Source: Comamonadaceae bacterium (GTDB lineage: Bacteria > Pseudomonadota > Gammaproteobacteria > Burkholderiales > Burkholderiaceae_C). Taken from it: DNA of 8,206 nucleotides. Under the pieces are notes generated by a model. The model saw nothing but the letters and a program-made list of their open reading frames with translations, searched no databases and had not been told where the DNA came from. The DNA lies in the NCBI GenBank assembly GCA_947374485.1, contig CANCCF010000183.1, positions 1 to 8,206 of the forward strand. The letters are read 5' to 3'. A program made the position numbers and the translations under genes. Below, piece after piece: positions 4,807 to 8,206 of this stretch (its first letter is position 1; the number at the start of each line of letters is the position of its first letter).

Positions 4807-5694
4807 TTATTCGGGGTCCCGCACCCGCACAAAGCTGGCAAAGCGCGGCAGGCCAGACGCGGTGCGGCCCCGGTAGCGGTAGGTCACCAGCGACCCCACA
4901 GCAGGCGGGTGGGCGCGGTCGGAATCGCTGAAGCCGGTGCCCAGCGCAAAGCGCTGGCCGTCGGGCGCTAGCAGCAGCAAGGCGCCCATTTGGTCCTGGT
5001 ACTTGCCTGCTCCGGCGATGTGTCCCAGCACGGTACCCTCTTCGTCGGGCACGGGTTTGAGCTTGCGCAGGGCGTCGCTGCGGCCTGGTGTCCACAGGGC
5101 GTCCGAGCGGTGCAGCACCAGGCCTTCGCCGCCGCCGGCCACTACGTCATTCAAGCGGGCTTGCAAGGCAGCGGCATCGGGCACGGTGGTTTGGGCCACC
5201 GTTTGCAGCCATGGCTGGCCCGCTGCAGCGGCCACTTCGGTCATACGCTGGGCGCGCTCGCCAAATGGCCGCCCGTCCTGTGGCAGATCAAACACCATGT
5301 AGCGCAAGGCGTGCCACTCGGCATCCACGGGCGAGGCCTTGCGCACGGTGCCGGACGCACGCTCAAACATCCCACGCCCAGCCCACAGTTCGCCATCCAG
5401 CGCGGTGGCGGGCAGGCCTGCCAAAAACCATGTTGGTGCGGCAATGGGCCTACCGCTGCGAAAGCGCAGCGTGCGGCCGTCCCACAGTGCACGCACGCCA
5501 TCGAGCTTTTCACTCACCAGGTAGTTGGCGGGCTTGAGCTGGCTTTGCCAGGGCGTGGCCAGCATGGCTTGCGCGCTGGCCGCAAGAGCCCATGCCGTGG
5601 GAACGTGAACAACACCGGCCAGCGGCGCTGCCACTGCTGTGTTCAAGAGCGTGCGGCGGCGAAGTGAAAAAGAGAAGGGAACAGGGGCGGACAT
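4807..5694 (-). CDS. ATP-dependent DNA ligase, small LigE-type, probably exported
   Basis: Seals DNA nicks through an enzyme-AMP intermediate; 295 aa from ATG 5694. The nucleotidyltransferase motifs are complete: motif I EKLDGVR with Lys63, motif III DGELW (100-104), motif IIIa MVFDLP (133-138), motif IV EGLVLHR (190-196) and motif V LRKLKP (209-214). A compact OB-fold domain follows to the end (GTGFSD, GSLVTYRYRG). The N-terminus is a probable twin-arginine signal: S-L-R-R-R-T-L-L (10-17), then a hydrophobic stretch and cleavable AWA (34-36) or AQA (41-43). LigE-type ligases are known as periplasmic enzymes linked to DNA uptake or biofilm DNA. A GTG at 5724 would add ten residues; the ATG is preferred as it follows a GGAG 11 nt upstream, though this spacing is loose. 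It converges with the DUF5615 gene over a 26-nt gap. A non-exported role cannot be ruled out. Confidence 0.9.
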   Translation of the reverse strand: MSAPVPFSFSLRRRTLLNTAVAAPLAGVVHVPTAWALAASAQAMLATPWQSQLKPANYLVSEKLDGVRALWDGRTLRFRSGRPIAAPTWFLAGLPATALDGELWAGRGMFERASGTVRKASPVDAEWHALRYMVFDLPQDGRPFGERAQRMTEVAAAAGQPWLQTVAQTTVPDAAALQARLNDVVAGGGEGLVLHRSDALWTPGRSDALRKLKPVPDEEGTVLGHIAGAGKYQDQMGALLLLAPDGQRFALGTGFSDSDRAHPPAVGSLVTYRYRGRTASGLPRFASFVRVRDPE

Positions 5695-5731
5695 GAACGT
5701 GTGGACTCCACTATGGGTGTTCACTCCCTGT

Positions 5732-5760
5732 GAAAAGAAAACCGGCCACCAGGGGCCGGT
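5732..5760 (-). terminator. Intrinsic terminator of the HNH endonuclease gene
   Basis: ACCGGCC (5741-5747) and GGCCGGT (5754-5760) form a 7-bp GC-rich stem with a 6-nt loop. On the minus strand it is followed by TTTTCTTTTC (5740 down to about 5731). It lies about 40 nt past the HNH stop codon and upstream of the ligase start, so it separates the two leftward genes into different transcription units. Confidence 0.8.
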
Positions 5761-5798
5761 GCGCGGTCGATTCGCCGCGACGACAGTAACGTGAAAAG

Positions 5799-6356
5799 CT
5801 AACTCAAGAGCCGCGAAGACCGTGGCACATGCGCCATCAGAAACTCCATCTGGTCGGCCAGAATGCGGCGATTGCGCAAAATAAAATCTTCCCAGAGGCT
5901 GGGCACATAGGGGGTGTAAAGCAAGGGCATATGGGCCTGCTCGGGCGTGCGGCTGCTTTTGCGGTGGTTGCAGGGGCGGCAGGCGGTGACCACGTTCATC
6001 CAGGTGTCTATGCCTTTTTGCGCAAACGGGATGATGTGCTCGCGCGTCAGGTCGCTCTCATGGAAATGGCCGCCGCAGTAGGCGCAGACATTGCGGTCGC
6101 GAATAAACAGCTTGCCGTTGGTCAGGCCCGGGCGCAGGTTGAAGGGGTTGATGTTGGGCACGCCACGGGTGCCGATGATGCTGTTGACCCGGATGATGGA
6201 TTGCAGCCCGGTGCGCGCGTTGTGTCCGCCGTGGAACACCGCGACTTCGCCACCCGATTCCCAGCGCACTTCGTCCGAGGCATAGTGGATCACCGCCTGT
6301 TCCAGCGTGATCCAGGACTGGGGCAGCCCCTGGGCCGACAACTTCAAGACTTTCAC
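5799..6356 (-). CDS. HNH endonuclease family protein
   Basis: 185 aa, predicted metal-dependent nuclease. The zinc-binding knuckles are CAYC (91-94) and CRPC (126-129). Between them is the HNH core: LTREHIIP (His107), WMNVVTAC (Asn121) and the closing NHRK (130-133). These match the ACxxCNxxK HNH type. The N-terminal 85 residues (FHGGHN, SIIRVNSIIGTRG) recur in a family of stand-alone HNH proteins common in beta- and gammaproteobacteria, whose biological role is not settled. The C-terminal tail includes PYVPSLWEDFIL and ILADQMEFL. The start is GTG at 6356, supported by GGAGGT 5 nt upstream. An intrinsic terminator follows the gene, so it is monocistronic. It is divergent from ribF; there is no methylase or mobile-element gene beside it to suggest restriction or homing. 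Confidence 0.9.
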   Translation of the reverse strand: MKVLKLSAQGLPQSWITLEQAVIHYASDEVRWESGGEVAVFHGGHNARTGLQSIIRVNSIIGTRGVPNINPFNLRPGLTNGKLFIRDRNVCAYCGGHFHESDLTREHIIPFAQKGIDTWMNVVTACRPCNHRKSSRTPEQAHMPLLYTPYVPSLWEDFILRNRRILADQMEFLMAHVPRSSRLLS

Positions 6357-6361
6357 TCAGG

Positions 6362-6367
6362 ACCTCC
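6362..6367 (-). promoter_or_regulatory. Strong ribosome binding site deciding the GTG start of the HNH gene
   Basis: On the minus strand GGAGGT is followed by CCTGA and then GTG at 6356. This near-perfect Shine-Dalgarno with 5-nt spacing, and the absence of an alternative ATG near the domain start, supports the GTG initiation codon. Confidence 0.8.
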
Positions 6368-6430
6368 ATCAACGGCAAGAACACCACCAATACAGACTGC
6401 AAATGTCAGGTGCGCCCTTCTCAAAACGGA

Positions 6431-6459
6431 TTCGAGGCGGCACTCGGTGACAATATACA
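6431..6459 (+). promoter_or_regulatory. Possible sigma-70 promoter of ribF
   Basis: TATACA (6454-6459) resembles a -10 box (four of six consensus bases) and TTCGAG (6431-6436) lies 17 nt upstream as a weak -35 box. It is the best candidate in the 176-nt divergent region between the HNH gene and ribF. It would give a leader of about 65 nt containing the 6493-6524 palindromes. Confidence 0.3.
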
Positions 6460-6492
6460 GGGTTTCCATGACAACTTCGCTCTACGGGCCGC

Positions 6493-6524
6493 ACGCAGCT
6501 GCGTCGCCTGCTATCAAAAAGATA
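6493..6524. repeat. Two tandem palindromes just upstream of ribF
   Basis: ACGCAGCTGCGT (6493-6504) is a perfect 12-bp palindrome. It is followed after 7 nt by TATC-AAAAA-GATA (6512-6524), which ends 8 nt before the ribF ATG. The second occupies the place where a Shine-Dalgarno would be expected, and no good one is present. They could be an operator, a translation-control structure or the remains of a dispersed repeat; the sequence alone does not decide. Confidence 0.45.
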
Positions 6525-6532
6525 ACGACTCC

Positions 6533-7507
6533 ATGAAGGTATTTCGCGGCTTCAAGCACCCCGGCGTGGCACCGGCCTGCGCCCTGACGATTGGCAACTT
6601 CGACGGCGTGCACCGCGGCCACCAGGCCATGCTCGCGCTCCTGCGCGGCGAGGCGGCACAGCGCGGCATACCCAGCTGTGTGCTGACCTTCGAACCGCAT
6701 CCGCGCGACTTCTTTGCCGCCCAGCAACACAAGCCCGAGCTGGCCCCGGCCCGCGTGGGCACGCTGCGCGACAAGCTGGTGGACCTCTCCAACTGCCGCG
6801 TGGACCAGACCGTGGTGCTGCCCTTTGATGCGCGGCTGGCGGGCCTGTCGCCCGAGGCCTTCATCCAGGATGTGCTGGTCAAGGGCTTGGGCACGCGCTA
6901 CATCCTGGTCGGTGACGACTTCCGCTTTGGGGCCAAACGCGCCGGGGACTACGCCACGCTGGACGCTGCAGGCGAGGTACACGCCTTTGATGTGGCACGC
7001 ATGAACGCATACGAGGTGCACCGCCTGCGCGTTTCCAGCTCGGCCGTGCGCCTGGCCCTGGGCGAGGGACGCATGCAGGATGCGGCGCGCCTCTTGGGCC
7101 GCCCCTACTGCATCTCCGGCCATGTGGTGCATGGCCGCAAGCTGGGCCGCACCCTGGGTTTCAAAACCCTCAACCTGCGCTTTGCCCACTGGAAGCCCGC
7201 GGCCAGCGGCATCTTTGTGGTGCTGGTGCATGGCCTCGCAGACGCCCCCCTGCGCGGCGTGGCCAACCTGGGTGTGCGCCCTTCGCTGGACCCCAACGAT
7301 GTGAACGGCGGGCGCGTGCTGCTGGAGACGCATTGCCTGGACTGGCCGGAGGCGCTGGGGGCTGAAGGGGCCTACGGTAAAATCATCCGGGTGGAACTTT
7401 TGCACAAACTGCACGACGAGCTCAAATACGATGGTCTGGACGCCTTGACCCAAGGCATACGCCAGGACTGCGACGACGCACGCGCCTGGCTTGCCAGTCG
7501 AATTTGA
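6533..7507 (+). CDS. ribF: Bifunctional riboflavin kinase / FAD synthetase
   Basis: Converts riboflavin to FMN and FMN to FAD using ATP, in the cytosol; 324 aa, normal for RibF. The N-terminal FAD-synthetase domain shows TIGNFDGVHRGHQ (19-31, the HxGH-type nucleotidyltransferase motif), FEPHPRDFF (53-61), GDDFRFGAKRAGD (127-139) and VSSSAVR (167-173). The C-terminal kinase domain begins GRPYCISGHVVHGRKLGRTL (189-208). Its usual PTAN motif appears as KTLN (211-214): Thr and Asn are kept, Pro and Ala are replaced. The probable catalytic base is Glu265 in LLETHCLDW. ATG 6533 is chosen because MKVFRGFKHPG leads directly into the domain; an upstream in-frame ATG (6410) adds 41 unrelated residues. 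No FMN riboswitch is seen upstream. ileS follows 137 nt later on the same strand, a gene order common in proteobacteria. Confidence 0.97.
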   Translation: MKVFRGFKHPGVAPACALTIGNFDGVHRGHQAMLALLRGEAAQRGIPSCVLTFEPHPRDFFAAQQHKPELAPARVGTLRDKLVDLSNCRVDQTVVLPFDARLAGLSPEAFIQDVLVKGLGTRYILVGDDFRFGAKRAGDYATLDAAGEVHAFDVARMNAYEVHRLRVSSSAVRLALGEGRMQDAARLLGRPYCISGHVVHGRKLGRTLGFKTLNLRFAHWKPAASGIFVVLVHGLADAPLRGVANLGVRPSLDPNDVNGGRVLLETHCLDWPEALGAEGAYGKIIRVELLHKLHDELKYDGLDALTQGIRQDCDDARAWLASRI

Positions 7508-7644
7508 CGGGGCCCCCGGACGCACCTGGCCCCGCGTCTCCTGAACTTCCGATCATCAGCGGCAGACCGCCCAAGCGCCCTGCCCCACCCCACCAGACAA
7601 GCCGCCCGGCAGTCCAGCCCGGCGCCCCAACCAGAGATTTCGCC
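7508..7644 (+). other. C-rich gap between ribF and ileS
   Basis: This 137-nt region has no gene. Right after the ribF stop, GGGGCC (7509-7514) can pair with GGCCCC (7528-7533), but no T run follows. The stretch 7561-7632 contains by hand count 39 C, 17 G, 14 A and 2 T in 72 nt. A C-rich, G-poor RNA without strong structure is the type of sequence on which Rho loads, so it may limit ribF-ileS read-through. A separate ileS promoter is not obvious, and no T-box is seen. Confidence 0.5.
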
Positions 7645-8206
7645 ATGTCCGAAAAAGTTGACTACCGCAGCACCCTGAACCTGCCCGACACCGCCTTCCC
7701 CATGCGCGGTGACCTGCCCAAGCGCGAGCCGGCCTGGGCCAAAGCCTGGAGCGATCAGGGTATTTACAAAAAGCTGCGCGACGCCCGTGTCGGTGCTCCC
7801 TTGTTTGTGCTGCACGACGGACCGCCCTATGCCAACGGCAAGCTGCACATCGGCCACGCCCTGAACAAGGTGCTCAAGGACATGATCGTCAAGTCCAAGC
7901 AGTTGGCGGGCTTTGATGCGCAGTACATCCCCGGCTGGGATTGCCACGGCCTGCCGATCGAGAACGCCATCGAAAAACTCTACGGCCGCAACCTGTCTAG
8001 AGACGACATGCAGGCCAAGAGCCGCGCCTTTGCCACCGAGCAGATCAACCAGCAGCGCGAAGATTTCAAGCGCTTAGGGGTCTTGGGCGACTGGGAGCGC
8101 CCCTACCGCACCATGGACCCGGCCAACGAAGGCGGTCAGATCCGCGCCTTCAAGCGCGTGATCGAGCGTGGCTTTGTCTACCGGGGCCTGAAGCCCGTGT
8201 ACTGGT
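7645..8206 (+). CDS. ileS: Isoleucyl-tRNA synthetase, N-terminal part (cut by window end)
   Basis: Class I aminoacyl-tRNA synthetase charging tRNA-Ile with isoleucine. Only the first 187 residues of an expected 930-950 are in the window. The N-terminus MSEKVDYRSTLNLPDTAFPM, the ATP-binding signature HIGH at residues 68-71 (within PYANGKLHIGHALNKVLKD), GWDCHGLPIE and the block FKRLGVLGDWERPYRTMDP are diagnostic of IleS as opposed to ValRS or LeuRS. The ATG at 7645 is preceded by a weak AGAGA (7633-7637) with 7-nt spacing. It lies downstream of ribF on the same strand. The editing domain, KMSKS loop and zinc-binding C-terminus lie beyond the window and cannot be assessed. Confidence 0.98.
   Translation, partial: MSEKVDYRSTLNLPDTAFPMRGDLPKREPAWAKAWSDQGIYKKLRDARVGAPLFVLHDGPPYANGKLHIGHALNKVLKDMIVKSKQLAGFDAQYIPGWDCHGLPIENAIEKLYGRNLSRDDMQAKSRAFATEQINQQREDFKRLGVLGDWERPYRTMDPANEGGQIRAFKRVIERGFVYRGLKPVYW

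Noticed and set aside
5695..5724. GTG start for the ligase at 5724
   Set aside because: The purine-rich AGGGA directly abuts the GTG with no spacing; the ATG at 5694 gives a normal signal peptide n-region.
6410..6532. N-terminal extension of RibF from an upstream in-frame ATG
   Set aside because: The added 41 residues are unlike RibF and would run through the likely promoter; MKVFRGFKHP at 6533 is a normal family start.
6357..6532. FMN riboswitch upstream of ribF
   Set aside because: The characteristic conserved RFN-element blocks are not seen; only small palindromes are present.
7508..7644. T-box leader upstream of ileS
   Set aside because: No T-box consensus, specifier loop or terminator/antiterminator pair is visible, and T-boxes are not expected in betaproteobacteria.

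Overview
The window looks like chromosomal DNA of a betaproteobacterium, order Burkholderiales, most likely family Comamonadaceae (Rhodoferax/Acidovorax-like). This is inferred from the GC-rich protein sequences, the Cys-poor L28/L33 pair, the long fatty-acid desaturase and the GRTLGFKTLNL form of RibF. No rRNA or tRNA is present to fix the taxonomy. Most of the window is ordinary housekeeping sequence.

Layout: on the left, the rpmB-rpmG operon (ribosomal proteins L28 and L33) runs rightward and ends in a clear intrinsic terminator. A 369-nt gap follows (416-784). It holds the most unusual structure in the window: two long hairpins (507-582 and 670-747) in inverted orientation. Their loops share a perfect 25-bp sequence, while most of their stem sequence differs. 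Next come two leftward genes, an integral-membrane fatty-acid/acyl-CoA desaturase and, upstream of it, an RsmB/NOP-family RNA cytosine methyltransferase. Divergent from the methyltransferase, with only 16 nt between starts, is a small DUF1653 protein. Its 3' end overlaps the 3' end of the leftward purN (purine biosynthesis) by 15 nt.

purN in turn diverges, again with a 16-nt gap if the chosen start is right, from a two-gene cassette. The cassette encodes a DUF433 antitoxin-like protein and a DUF5615 PIN-like protein with a 4-nt ATGA overlap, and is probably a toxin-antitoxin module of somewhat lower GC. Convergent to it is a leftward ATP-dependent DNA ligase of the small LigE type, with a twin-arginine-like export signal. 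Upstream of the ligase is a leftward single-gene unit, an HNH endonuclease family protein with a GTG start, a strong ribosome binding site and its own intrinsic terminator.

On the right, ribF (bifunctional riboflavin kinase/FAD synthetase) and the first 187 codons of ileS (isoleucyl-tRNA synthetase) run rightward, separated by a C-rich 137-nt gap. The genes do not form one pathway. They are several short transcription units covering translation (rpmB, rpmG, ileS, RNA methyltransferase), metabolism (purN, ribF, desaturase) and accessory DNA functions (TA pair, ligase, HNH). The candidate for something undescribed is the paired-hairpin element at 507-747.
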